Positions 1 through 14,000 of a DNA stretch of 64,000 nucleotides are shown here, in pieces. Source of the DNA: Cyprinodon diabolis (lineage: Eukaryota > Chordata > Actinopteri > Cyprinodontiformes > Cyprinodontidae); contig CM060066.1 of the NCBI GenBank assembly GCA_030533445.1, forward strand, positions 593,749 through 657,748. Reading direction: 5' to 3'. The notes below the pieces were generated by a model. The model searched no databases and was not told the origin of the DNA. It saw only the letters and a list, made by a program, of their open reading frames with translations. The stretch's first letter is position 1. Each line of letters begins with the position of its first letter. Position numbers and translations under genes: made by a program.

Positions 1-523
1 TGTTCTTATAACGTCATGGAGGATGTATTTGAAAATCTAGTTCATTTAAAGTATTTTATCCTCATTTATATTTATTAAATAATAACTGCTTCCATCTGTT
101 CCAGAGGAGCAGCAGCCATGTTTCCCCGCCGTGGGTTTTCTAGCGGCGCTGCGGTCATATTAGCATCACCCAGAGGTCCGCTCTGGAAGGCTCCGCCTCC
201 ATGTCCCTCAGCATCACTACCCTCTCCTGAGCTTGCAGTTCCAGCCTGGATGTTCTGGAACAATCATCTCCATTATAGCATGCTAAGCTAGCTCCTACAG
301 TGTTCTCCCGCTATCATCACCATGGAGACGGTTTTTACCAGCGCCGGGCATTAGCCTGTTCTAATCGTAATAACTCAGAACCAGCTGGTTTGTCCTGCTG
401 CATGATTTTAATGCAGAATTCCATGAAATCAAAATGGCGTCATCCGCACCTTAAATCATCTTCCAGACAGCCGTTGGTTTTTGTTGATGGATGATTGTAA
501 CGAACCCAGCAAGCTGTCCTCAC
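1..523 (-). other. pkn1 intron 2, partial
   Basis: Sequence downstream of the exon 2 donor in the gene's direction. I looked for the next HR1 exon (the segment after RRATTD) on the minus strand and did not see it, so it must be left of the window. No recognisable repeat or gene. Confidence 0.6.
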
Positions 524-718
524 CTGCTGTGCGTTCCTCTTGTCGGTCGTGGCCCTGCGTAAATTCTCAGCGCCTTCCTTGATCTTCAGCTCCTTCCGGA
601 TCTCCCTGCGGATCCTCTCCCGGTGCTCGTCCAGGAGCTGCTGAACGCTGGAGTCTGAGAAGTCGGAGTTCTGGTCCAAACCGAGCTGCTCCAGAACAGA
701 AAGCCCGTCCGGATCACT
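524..718 (-). CDS. pkn1: pkn1 exon 2: start of first HR1 domain
   Basis: A 195-nt, 65-codon, phase 0/0 exon. It encodes [14 protein letters not shown], a short acidic linker and the first HR1 helix, including [20 protein letters not shown]. The acceptor is a pyrimidine-rich tract ending TTCCAG just above position 718; the donor is CAG|GTGAGG below 524. The basic, Leu/Ile-spaced helix is the Rho-binding coiled coil of PKN kinases. The open frame runs past both splice sites into non-homologous sequence, which supports the boundaries chosen. Confidence 0.88.
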
Positions 719-1954
719 CTGGAAGAGAAAGACGGGGAAATAAGAAAAATGGAGGACAGAGGAAACTGTGGCTGTAAAAAAAGGCGATAGAAGCAACGAT
801 AATGTTGATTAACTCCACATTAATCCTTCTGAACCTTTTAATGTGCGGAGCTGAGAGCGAGGGGGGGGGGGAGATGGTGAGCCAGATAGGGCTGTAATGG
901 GAGGAAAGAGGGAGATAGTGATGGGGCAAGAAGAGGAAAAGGCCAGTTAGGTAAATATTCCAGGCCTCAGAAAGGAAACAGATGAGAAAACAGGAAAAAG
1001 ATCTGCTGAGGCCAAGAAGATTAGAAAGAAGCCGTTTAAAAGCAGTGAATGTAAAGAAATGTATTAATTATGCTGCTTTTAGGTCAAAAGAAACGAACAA
1101 CGGACCAAGCGGTCTGGCTGTCGATTATTTTCCCCTCATTGGGTCTCTGATGTGTTTCTTAGCCTGGTTTCCTCAGTAAAACATGCTTCCTATGCGCTCT
1201 GCAGAAGCAAACCTTCAAATATCTCCTAAATACAGAGACTCAACGAGACACTGAGACATGATCAGGCACCAGAACGAGTCCAAGTCAGTGCATGGAAACG
1301 GAGAGGAGCAGAAACCAAACTGACCTCGGAGCTGTCCTCTTCCTCCTCGTCTCCATGCCAACACATCGCGACTCAGATCCGACTCTAGGCTGACAGAGAG
1401 ACACTAATCCGGGTCTATTCCAACCGCGAGCGAGCAGCTAAAGCCCGACCAGGAGCCGAATGTGCTGCTGGACGGGCGACACAATAGGAAGAGATAAAGA
1501 GAGTTCAGTGAGAGAGGAGGGGGGGGAACGCCTCCAAAAGAGGATATCCGTCCCAACACCAAGCTGCTCAGGCCTTTCCTGTTTCCTCTGCAGGTTCTGC
1601 TGCTGTCAGTGGAGAGTCAGATACAGACAATACTCCCCGACACCCAGAAAACGCCCGCCGGCCCCCTCCCCGTTAGGAATCATCCCAGTCATTAAGACCT
1701 CAGGCCCGGATGGAAGGAAGTCCTACTCAGATGTTTATGTTCAAACTTCTTCCTCTGCTCTCGCTTCAGCCGATGATATTATCAGAAACAGGCAGGATGA
1801 GATTTCCGAGCACTGGACCAAAACCAGACGGTAACACTGGGATTCGCTAACGTTGCTTCTTGGAGCGCTCATTTCCTCTCAAAACCTCAAGCGCTTCCGC
1901 TTCTCCTATAGAAAGAAGAAGAAACGGAGATAAAGTCTGTAAATGAGCAGCTGT

Positions 1955-2014
<60 letters not shown>

Positions 2015-5000
2015 AGCCATCAATATGGCTTCCTATACCCTTCAGAGTTCAGATTAAACTGCCAGATGTACAATATTGGTTTAGAGTAGATTATCGGACA
2101 TAAAACAGATGATCATCGGCATACAGGCGCAGTCACATCTACTGGCTCTGCTGCCATTTCAACAGGTCACCTGACTAAATGTTTTAATCTAACTCACTCC
2201 TATAAAAAAAAACTATCCACTGGACTTTGTTTCCAACTTTGAAGACGTTTCTCTTCCCATCCAGGAAGCTTTCTCTTTTCAAAATGTCTGGACTAGTGTT
2301 GAGATCCAGGCTTTATAGAGTGGACCAACAAAGCCTGGTTTTGACCTAGAAAACATGCAAATAGAACCAAAATAACAGGTCAACCAATACTAATAGGGTC
2401 GTTTAGGTCATTGTTGGCCTGGTTACCATATACTGGTCTATGTCTCTGAAAGGGGAGTCTTTAGGGTAATTGTTGGCCACATGTCTCGGTCCCCCGCATG
2501 GTGATGAGGATTATGATGATAACAGGAAGGTTTCAAACCGATCTCTGCATGGTAGCCCCCCCCCCTCTGTTTAAGGTTGGTTTTTCTTCCTAACATAGAT
2601 GGCTTCCTTCCTCTCAAACCACCTGTCTTCTTTGTCCAAAATGTGGACATTCTGGTCCTCCAAAGAATGTCCTTTGTCCATCAGGTGTAGATGTAGCGCA
2701 GAGTCTTGTCCAGAGGAGGGCGCTCTTCTGTGTTGGTTCATGCGTCTGTGGAGAGGTTGTTTGGTTTCTCCAATATAAAGATCAGATCATTCCTCACAGA
2801 CACCACTCCGCTCAGATTTAGTCTGGGGCTTTGGTCTTTAGGACCAACTAGTCTCTGTTTGAAATCCCACATCGTCAGTAACCGCCCTGCCACCCTATGC
2901 AAAGCAAAGCCTACAGCCTCCGCTGTTCCTCCTGTCTTCCTCCGCTACGACTTCCTCGGAGCTTGAGGAGAGAATGCACCATATTATTAAATTCAAAGGA
3001 GCAAAACAAGCAGAAATGAACGTTTAATTTAATATGACATGTTAAAAAAATCCCCATCAGCATCCAGCAGATGTGCAGCTTCAGCCCAAATATTTTCTTT
3101 GTGTTGCTAATCTTTAAAACAGGGATAACTGGGATCATCCATGGTTTGGAGGAACTCTGTTCTCTGCTTCCAAACTCAGCATCTCTTTCCTTTCCTGCAA
3201 TAAGAAGTTTGTTTTGACAGGATTTGATTTAACTTTAAACCTCTCGGTATGAAATAAACATTTTGATCAAAATGAGAAATCTGCTTCCTGGTTAAAGAAC
3301 CAATAGTTTGCATCCAATCATTTATTTAAACAGTCTTAGTTCTGGGGAATATATAAGAATTATGCTCTAATTTCTAGTTACCGATCTATTGTTACTATAT
3401 CTTAATTAAACAAACCGGATCTTCTCAACGATCTTTTTCCTCTTTGGTGGGATTGCATTTGCGGATCTTGACCTGGCTGGAGTGGAGTAAAAAATAGCTC
3501 GGCTCCATATTCTGACAATGAAGGACACAGAAGACGTAGGTGGACGGAGACGTGCGGAGGAGTAGCGGCGGACGTGGAACAGCTCTCATTGATTCACTTC
3601 GTGAGCGGAGTGCTGACGGAGGAATCTGGGGGTTTGGGTCTGTTCGGTTGGAAATGTTCTGGAATTTTGTGTTTGGAGAAAATCCTCTTGAGTTTTTCAG
3701 AGACTCCGAACTCTATAAAACCTGGAACTAAACGCTATTTCTGACATTTTGAATTGAAAAAGTTTCCTGGATGGAAGAGAAACGTCTTCAAACCTGGAAA
3801 CAAAGTCCAGAGGATTGTTTTACAATAAATCTCAATAATTCTTTGTCTCAAACTAACCCTACCTGATTTTAGAGACGGGGGGGTCCATATGTCTGTTACA
3901 CTGTGGTGTGGAGAATTTTGTTCCTCTTTCCTCCTCTTCTTCCTCACTAAATCACTAAAAAAACTGCTGACACGGGTGTTATACCACATTTCAGCCACTA
4001 GGGGAAACCCATAGTCCCGGCCTTGCTGACCTTTGCTAAAGTCTCTTCTAACAAACTTTCCTGTCTCCATATTATCAAAAATAACAAAAATAAAAGCAAC
4101 TAGAGCCTAAAAGATAGAGTTACAATTATCTCTTTTATTGTGTTTATTTATTCTAAGGGTAAAATGAAACGACCCTAATTACACTCAAAGACTACTGTAA
4201 CAAATGAGACGCTTCTCTCCAGCACTTTCTACACATCTACAAACAGCAGAGGTCATTACTGGAGCTCCACCAGAGAGACGCCTTCGTCTCTATTTAAGCC
4301 AACGATTCAGCTTCTTGACCCTAAAGCAACTTCAGAGAAAACATTTATGTTCTGCTGACGCAGCAGCAGATAAAGATGGAATGATTATACCTGGAATTGT
4401 TTTGGTTGGTCATTTTTCCCGCTTAGAGTGACTCATTTCCCTCAGGGCTTCAGACCAACAGAAGAAACTATGACAAGACTGTTTCGTGTGATTTAACGTC
4501 TGCAGAAATTCAGGAAAAAAGGACCCTGAGGTAGCCATCTTTCATCCATCCATCCATCTTTCATCATCCATCCATCCATTAACTGATACGCTTAATCCTA
4601 AGTGGTGTTGCGAGGGGTGCTGGTGTCTATCTCCAGCTGTCTATGTGTGAGAGGCGGGGTCCATCCTGGACAGGTCTCCAGTCCATCACAGGACAACACA
4701 GAGGCAAACAGGACAAACAACCATTCATGCACTCACACCTAAGGAGGATTTAGAGAAGCCAATTAACCAAACATTCATGTTCTTGGACTGTGGGAAGAAG
4801 CCGGAGTACCCGGAGAGAACCCACCCCGGGATTCAAACCCGCAACCTTCTTGCTGGAAGGCAGCAGTGCTAGCCACTGCACCACTGAGCAGCCCCCCCGA
4901 GGTAGCCTCAGATGTCAAATTGGCATTGATGGATAATGATGGTGGGTAATACTGAAGCTGAAACTGTCCGTCTGGCTGTACGAGCGGGAAAGTTATCATT

Positions 5001-8000
5001 TAAAATACCTTATAAAAGCTTTTAAGTCAAACGGCAGACATTTCTTTTTCTGACAGCTTTGGCTAAGAGCAAACATCCAGGTCACCTATATAAAAAAAGC
5101 TAATCAGCTACATAAGGTAACAGCTTTTTGATCATTCGATGGCGGCCGGGTTTAAGTCTGCAGCCTTTACATGCGTCTGCCATCGTACAGCCGCTGGAAC
5201 GCCGCCTCCCGTCTCACCGTCTGGTAAAGGCGTGTCGGCAGATGCAAAATGATCAGATGCAAACTGTAGCTTTTTGTTAGGACGTCACAAAAGGCCCTCT
5301 GAAGACAGCGAGAACTACTGGGCACTGATGACTGATCACATGCACCTTGTGAGGGATTGCTGAAGATTCAATCAGCTGGTTTTCCTTAGATAGAAAACTA
5401 AGTGTGTCTCAGCCCCCCCCCCCCTTCAGTGTCCACCATATTGGATCAGTCCATTTGCTGCACATGTTCAGAAAGGTCCAAACAGACAGCAGCAAACCAT
5501 TTGAAATGCCCGGGGATCGATAAAACGCCCGGGGATCGATGAAACTCGGGATCGATGAAACGCCCGGGGATCGATTAAACGCCCGGGGAAGAACATGAGA
5601 TGGGAGGAAGCACCCCCTACCCGCCTATAAGGCAGCACTACCCTGCTAGAGCACTAAGCAGCACTAAGCAGCTTTCTAGGCAGAAATCAGGAATATCACC
5701 TGATATAAAGTCTTCACGCCCCACGCTAAGCCAACATCAGATTTATGAACATAGATCAGTTCCTTCTGTTGAGGTTTGCTGAACTGATTGCAGGGATTAT
5801 TTTAGGCTGAATCCCAGCAGCTTATTCCAAGCATTTCCACATCTGCGCTCTGAGGATTGGTCTGGGTCACACCCATCGTATGTGTGCCACTGGATCGGTT
5901 ATTCTGTCTAGGAACGCACACTGGAAAACATCTGATCATCAAGTCTGCTGAGTTTCTAGATGCATTGCTTTTATTCATCTGGTGTATTTTGAAAAGTTAT
6001 TGCATTTCACTCTATAAGTTATAGCAAAGGAAAAGTAATCCTTCAACCTGAAACCATCCAGGTGGATGAAGCGGCTTCGGTTAAATCATTTCCAGGTTTG
6101 ATCCTGGTGATCCTGGTTAAAACGCATCCATACAGCAGGACTGGCTTCATGTCTCAATCATAGATGCACCAAGAAACTGGCAGCAGAAATAACTTCTCAT
6201 CTCATCTTGAGACAACCAAAACAAGAACCAAAATCCTTCAGCAGAAACTAATTTGATGCTCAAAGCATGTTTGCTGTCAACGTAGCATAACGGCTAAAGG
6301 CACATTTCCAAAATGGCCGTCCTATCAGAGACTCCTGAGACTGCAGAGCTAACGGCTTCCCTTAAAGCTTCCACTAACATTTGATCAGGTGGCGATGGAT
6401 CCTCCAGTGTCATGGATGTTTCAGTGTTTTTGCTGCCATGTGAGGAACCACAGGGCTCAGTCACGGGGCCTATTCTCTTCTTTTTGGTCATTTCCCCATT
6501 TGTCTTGATTTTCTTTTAGCTGCATTAATTCACACTAGAAGTTTTGCTGTAGGATGCTGTCTGTAATGTGCTTTTTATTCTCATTTTGACCATAAAGGAT
6601 TTTAGGATTTGTCTTCTGTGAAAAGTGTGAAAACTTTTGAAATTCTCTGCCAAAGAACATGTAGGATGTAGAAATATTTGCAGTTTTTAGGAAATCTGAT
6701 TAAAGTAAAGGTAGATATCTTCGCTGAGTACGGCCAACTGTGCTAATAGCTAAGATGCTAAAGGCATTGTGGAATGTCAGCTTCATGTTACTTTAAATAA
6801 TAGTCAGACCGTGTTTACAGCTGTTATCAGTGCAGAATGAGGGACATGGATCCTCGTCCTGATATATACGGTTCGGACTTGTATGCCGCCATTTTAAGTC
6901 AGTGGACTCTGAAGCTCTCAACACAACGTTCATCCAATCACACACTGATGGGGGCGAGCTATAGTGGAGCCACAGCTGCCCTGGGGCTCCCTATGGAAGA
7001 GAGACCATTTGTAAGGGTTATGCAAGGGATCAAAAATGCTAACTTGTCCTATAAAGGGTTAAAACGACAAATAACAAACTACAATTTTCTTACAAAAAAA
7101 GATGCATTTAACTGCATCATTTTATCACATAAAATCCCCCAAAAACATAAACAGAACTTTGTAGTTTTGCTCAGGGTTGTAATATATATCACTAATCTAT
7201 ATAGCAATATCTATATATATGAATATCATGGCCTTTTTTTCAATTTTATGCAATATTTATTTTATTATACAACATTTACCTCAAATCCTGAGCTAGTTCT
7301 GCTGCTATAGGCTTAGACTGCTGGAGGACATAGGGACCCTTTTTTCATCATTCTGCTTCATTCTATCTCTATTCTCCCACTCTGCAGAATCTGTTAGTTC
7401 AATCTCTAACGTTCTGCTCTCTCTGCTTTTTCTCATAGTAGCTTCATCTGGTCTGTTCCTGTTTGGCTGTGACTCCATCCTGGAGAGAAATATCAGCTGT
7501 GCTGCTGCCATCAACACCTTTGTTTCTAGATGTTGGAGATCTTGTGATGACTTTGTCAAAATAAACTGAATATTAAAGAAGCACCATGTGGACCTAAGTG
7601 TTTAAAGTTGAAGCCAGGTTAGAGTCATCTTTGATGAAGGATATTGACGCAGACACTGCAGAACCATTGAACCAATTAACTTCAGTTGAGGCAGAGAGAG
7701 AATTTTTCTTTTATCCTGTGAGAATGAACCTTCTCAGCAGAGTTTCCCCGAGGAGCAGGAGGAGGTGGGGGTCAGCCCAGCAGGAGGCGCCCAGCAGGAT
7801 CCTTTAGAGAGCAGAGCTGATGCCTGTCAGTCACTGTTCAATCCCTGCTGAGCAGGAGACCGTCTCCACAGCCATCAGTCAGCCTCAATGCACCCCCCCA
7901 AAAAGAAATAATTCAATAATACAGGCTGTTCAGAATGGGGGTCATTTGGCTTCTATTGTTAGCCTGCAAAGCCCCATACCTGTCTATGTCTCTGAAGACA

Positions 8001-11000
8001 TTCAGAGACAGACAGGTCCATAGACGGGTCCAGCCCATTCCAAAGGGGGGGACCCGTTCATCCGTTTCTATTTGCATGTTTTCTAAACTAAAACCAGGCT
8101 TTGTTGGGCTGCTGGATAAAACCTGGAACTAAACGCTATTTCTGACATTTTGAATTGAAAAATCTTCCTGGATGGAAGAGAAACGTCTTCAAACCTGGAA
8201 ACAAAGTCCAGATGATTGATTTTTAACTTTTTTTGACTGGCTTTGACCTGGATGACTGAGAAGTTTGACCAGCAGCTCTGCACATTATGCCCACATGCTT
8301 TGCATGCTGCAGTCAGCACGGTGGCCACGTTTCATTTTAAAGAATCCTAGATGGTTCCTGCCTTCATCCACATGACAGCACAGACCGACACAGATGCACT
8401 TTCGTACTGAGTGGTTAGGAACTGAAACTAGCAGGTTGCTGCCGTACAAACCAACAGCAAGCACCAAGAGACTTTCAGTGGAAACTACTCCCTTCAGATT
8501 TCCTACCTCCCTAATGTCTGCTTGTTTTGGAGTCTTCAGTGAAGCGACGCGTGAATGATTGCTCTGACAGGCCTGGGGAGCTTTACAGATAAGCTTCTAG
8601 GAAACACAGCTCTACAGATCTGCAGACCATCTAAAGCAATGGCATCGTTCCTCTAGTGTGTCTGAGTGTCTGCTGGAAATGGGTCAGGATGAAAGAGTTT
8701 GTGCCCGAGCATCAGAGACACCAGTCTGGATCTAAACTGCTCCGTTCTGCTGATTATGAACCATGAAGTCACAGAAAAACATCTGCAGGCATTCCTGAGA
8801 CGCCCGAGTGATGACATCAGGCGACCTGGCAGGACGGAGCGCAGGGGGGGGAAGGAGGGAAGAATCCTCCTGTGTAGGGAAACATTGGGAGGTTACTATG
8901 GTAACAGAATGCATTCCCACTTTAACATGGAGAGCAATGATACAGGAGGCTATTATTCACAACATGAGCTTTAAAACACACAGCTTGAGGTATTTGGCCA
9001 AAATGTTCACAGCAGCATTTATTTTGATCAGTCTTTAAAGTAGACCTGATTCAGTGACTTTATGCTGATTAGCATCTGCAGACCTGGCGACTTTGCAAAC
9101 CGTTAGCTAACCTTTGGTTAGCATGTTAGCTCTGCTATGTGAATTTAATGTGCCAATCCAGAAGGAAAGCAGCTTCCTGATGTAGCCGATGTCTCCCTTA
9201 TTGGGCTGCTAGCATGTAGCACGGCCTGAGCTCCGTCTCATGTGACTCCAACCGATGATTCCTATTGGTGCAGAGTCCTTGATGCGACCAGAGGTAAATA
9301 TTTGGATATTATTAAATTAATAAATCATTTACAGACAATTTCTTCTGTGAAATGAATACTTTGATTCTGCACCACTCTGCATGATCTGTGATTTTTGAAC
9401 TATTTATCGCTTTGATGATAGTTAAGACTAAGGCTGTGACTTATGGTCATTTTGATGATTCATTATTAATCAGAGTAAAAGGTTCCTTAAGATTTAAACC
9501 AGGTGGAGCTAAAACTATGTCTGGATAGAGCATCTTCACATTGTTTTTTATCTTGAATGCATAACATGAAATATCAGCTGTGCTGCTGCCATCAACACCT
9601 TTGTTTCTAGATGTTGGAGCTTGGCCTGTTTTCCAGTGTAGTCCTGTTTCTCTGACTGTGACTAACTGGATGTGCTCTCTTCATCCTCTGACATGGGAGC
9701 TGGCTCGGAGCTCGTCTGCCTGGCTGTGTGTTTCCTGGACGGGGCCGCCTGTGGAGCTGGTTGACAGTTGCCTTTTGTATCTATGCTTCTTTTTCTATGT
9801 CTGCTTCTGTCTCCTTGAACCCCAGTCGGCCTTGGCAGATGGCCGCTCACACTGAGCCTGGTTCTGCTGGAGGTTTCTTCCTGTTCAAAGGGAGTTTTTC
9901 CTCTCCATTGTCGCTACAAGCATGCTTAGTGTGAGGGATTGCTGAAGAGTCAACGAGTCGATGCAATCAGCTGGTTTTCCTTAGATAGAAAGATGTAAAT
10001 TAATAAGTGACCTGAGATCACATGATGTGAATTGGAGCTATAGAAATAAACTGAATAGAATTTTTTTTTTACATCGTTGGTATAATGACTTTTCTATGTG
10101 GGTTATCCTTATATTTAACAACATGTTTTAGATTCTCTATGTCCCAGTTAACAATTAATCAATGCAGTTGATAAATTGAAGATTATTTCAATGATGACTA
10201 ATCTGGATTAATCTGAACGTCTCGCTAAGAGCTTTAGGCTAAACAAAGCGGCTCCTTCCATAAAGAAACGGCCGTTAGCGCCGCTATCCTGATGATCCTC
10301 CATCCAAGGTGAGCGCGCTGACCGGCGTGTGCGTTGGCTCAGAGACTCTAAGGCAGTCTTCGCATCCTTGTGAGGATTAGATGCTGAGGATGTTTGCCTC
10401 TGCCCTGACTTTAAGCAATCCCCCCGTAAACCGAAGGCTAATGCTTTAACCATCGAAACAGATGCTTTGGTTCGTATGTGGAGGGAGACAGAGGCGAGTA
10501 GATGAACTTATTGCATTTAGTCACCATCATTACAGCTCTGATGTCATCTATGTTAACATTTGGCTTCAAGATTTTAACAACAATGCATCAGCAACCAGAC
10601 AATCAAAAACAGGAGAGTTAAAAAAAATCTATTAAATAATCCTTCATTTGCAATTTATTGGTTTTATGGATCGTTTGGAGAATCAGTGTCAAACGTTTTT
10701 GCTCGGTTTGCTGGTTTTGCTTCGAACATTCGACTGAAAACTTAAAGCAACTTATGACTGACTGATGACACAGTTGCTGACAAATGACTTTTATTTATCT
10801 TGATTGTCTGGGGGGTGGGGGTGGGGGGCAACTTCACTCAGGTAATAATTAACACTGATTTTTTTTAAGCAAATTATTTTGTCCTTAGAAATAAGAATAA
10901 TAAGAAATAACTTAAATCTTCAACGCCCAACTTTTCTGGTTTGCTCTGATTTTCTTTTCATTTCTCTTTCAGAAAACAGAGAGAAGAGGTTGCAGGAGAC

Positions 11001-14000
11001 GACGAATCAAACGACTCGCTTCCCCGTGAGGCGGATAAAGGCCAAATCAGCCTCTGAGCGGAGAGAGACCCGCTGACTGAGCGGCTGGGGAGAGAAAGAC
11101 AGCGTGGAGGAGTAGGAGAGGAAGAAGGAATGCCAAAACAGGTGGAGGAGGAAGGGAGGATGGTCGGCCACGGATGGATGAAAGACGACAGGAACCAAGG
11201 AAAGATCCTCATGTTCGCTCTGAGCCTCTGGCATGGCGTCCGACATGCGTGATGAAACGCAGCCCCGTGAAAAACGTCACATGACTAATGTCCAAACAGG
11301 CTTCAGGAGTTTTTAATGTTGGAAAAACTCGACTCTACGGAACGACTCCGAACATCTTTCAGGTCACAGCGTCCATGTTAGTGAGGAAGAGGTTCACAGC
11401 CATGTTGGCTGAAATCACACTTGGGATATAAATAATTGAGATATAAAAAACTGAGTCCAGTTTATGCCCTTTATTTAAAAAAAATAACATTATAATCAAT
11501 CCGCTGGACTTTGTTTCCCAGTTTGGAGATTTTTTTCTTCCCATCCAGGAAGCTTTTTCTATTGAAAAGGTCAGAAGTAGCGTTGAGTTCTTGTTTTTCT
11601 TTAGAAAACATGCAACTTGACAGTAGAGAAAATCAGTTCATCCGTTTCTATTTGCATGTTTTCTAAACTAAAACCAGGCTTTGTTGGGCTGCTGGATAAA
11701 ACCTGGAACTAAACGCTATTCCGGCCTTCAGCATCGGGTGGAGTAGAACAAAGAATTTTCAGCCCGATTTCTTACTGAAACTGTTAAAAGGTTGTTGTTC
11801 TTCCTACCAACACGTCTGGAGATGAATAAATGATGAAACTAACCAGTTTTTAATGACACTGCTGCTGCTTCAGCGCAGCCATGACTAACGGCTGACAGGG
11901 AGAAGTTAAACTGCGGGTTCTGTCGTGCGTTCCACGGTGGCTCTGTTTGGGAAAGGTGTGCACTATGGAGCACAGTGCTGTGGTGCTGCAGGAGCAGCTG
12001 GGAGCCACTGCTGGCAGAAAACGATGGAGATGAGCCACAGTAAGTCCCTGGGGATCCTCAGCTTAGAGAAGGTTATGATGCATAATCAGCGCTGACAGTT
12101 GGCCTCAGGTGTGGAAGCAGCAAAGCAGCAGCTCTACTGGTTTGCTTTTATAAACCTGCTGGGACAAGCAGAGAATGCATCAGTCATTTAACCACAGAGG
12201 TGTTTGGTTCCAGGTGGCGACATCTGCAAATCTATTATTAGAAGAACTGGACCCAAACTCCACCTTAAGTCAAAGATGTTCACTGCAGAACAAGAAGGAA
12301 ATCCGTTTGTTCCAAGAATGTTGTGGAAATTGATCCAGATGTTGATTGTAAGCCTCTAAGCTTCGGTTCATGATGACTTCCCAGCTGTTCACGAGTTTTT
12401 ACCGTCATTATGAGAAACGCCAGCAGAGCCGGAAGGTTTGCTCTGCTAAATCTGAGCGAGAAGGTATTAAAATACTGGGACCATGAACGACATCGTCATC
12501 TAAAAGAACTGCTGTCCGCATCTTCTGCCTCCATTGATCTGTTTACTACAGTCTGTTGGATTCATCTTAATGTGGATTTAAAGACATTTCAATTAGTGGA
12601 ACAAATTTCAGGGGGGAATATAAAAAAAACTTTTGTGACCCCCATGCAGTACCTCCATGGACCCCTAGGGGTCGCGCACCCCCTGTTGAAGACTCCCCGC
12701 TTTAGTCTATCCCTTTAATTCATCCCTTTAGTTTTGTATGGAAAATAAAGGGATGATGATCTTTGGTGTTTTTGAAGCGTATGGCGATCTGACCTTCATT
12801 TTTTCTTTTGTAAATGACTAAAGGGAAACACGCCCATTGAGGTAGTTTAAAGATTATTTTTCATACAAAACTAAAGGGATAAACTAAATCTAAAAACCTG
12901 CGTATTGACTATGCTGCTCTGACAGAACAGGCGGTTCCTCCAACCTTCTCCGACCCAGCAGGTCACCGACCACGGGCCGAATCCACCCTCAGACACTCGG
13001 CTGCAACCAGCTTCCATCACCTCGGCTGAACAAGAGCCACTTTGGCCCCAACACAAAAAGGCCTTCAGGCTGAAGCCGTTACATCATCATTAATCCGAAG
13101 ATCCCGACGTTTAATATAGTTAAAAGCATTTTGTTTCCCATTGTTTGACACACAGCTGTAGGAGAAGAGACTCAGGTTATCTATTGGGCCCAGGAATGAT
13201 GATTGAGTTAGCAGATTAATTACGTCTGACGGAGTAAAGCACCTCATCTCCAATCTCACAGCACACACTTCATTTTCCCTTTAATTAGAGCTCAACACAA
13301 AGTGATGAGAATTAAATGGATCTGCAGGGAAACACTTTGTCCTTTCCTCACCTGCAACCGTGTCGGCGCAAAATACCAACACTGCCTTTAGCTGTAAAAC
13401 AGCCGTATCTATATCCACATGGCAGAGATGCTTCCTGCTAAACAAAGACACCAGTGAAGAAGAAGTTCAGACGCCTGTCCTTTGTCCATCAGTGCTAGGG
13501 TTAGGGTTAGCGCTCTGCTGTGTTGGGCCGTGCGTCTGTGGAGAGGTGGTTTGGTTTCTCCAATATGAAGATCAGATCGTTCCTCCCTGCATTGACCTGC
13601 AGACACTCTGCTCAGATTAGGTCTTTAGGAGGAACTGGTCTCTGTTTAAGCGTCTGTTTGGTTTGGTGTTCAGGCTGACCTATAACTAACTGGCCTGCAT
13701 AAGATGACGATTTATTCAGAATGGCTGATTGCCCGGAAAATTCAAGCCACCGTCCGCCATGTTGGTACTCCCCACTCCCACAGTGGCAGTAAAATGCCTC
13801 CCTGTGCAGCATTTAGCTGCTAAAACCAGGAAGTCGTTCCTCAGGTCATTTCCCAGTCAGTGGATGAACTAAGCAATAAATCCATCTATAGCCGATGGAT
13901 CCTATAGTTTAGTCTGCAGACTAACATTAGTCTGGCTATCTCACACTGACTGGAAGACATTGACTGAGTTAGATGCTGACATTTAAAGGATCACTTTGTA

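Noticed and set aside
9580..9934. Frames of 60-100 codons on both strands that recur at 20105-20480 and 32951-33341
   Set aside because: They recur because they lie in copies of the same LINE 3' UTR; they do not contain reverse-transcriptase motifs.
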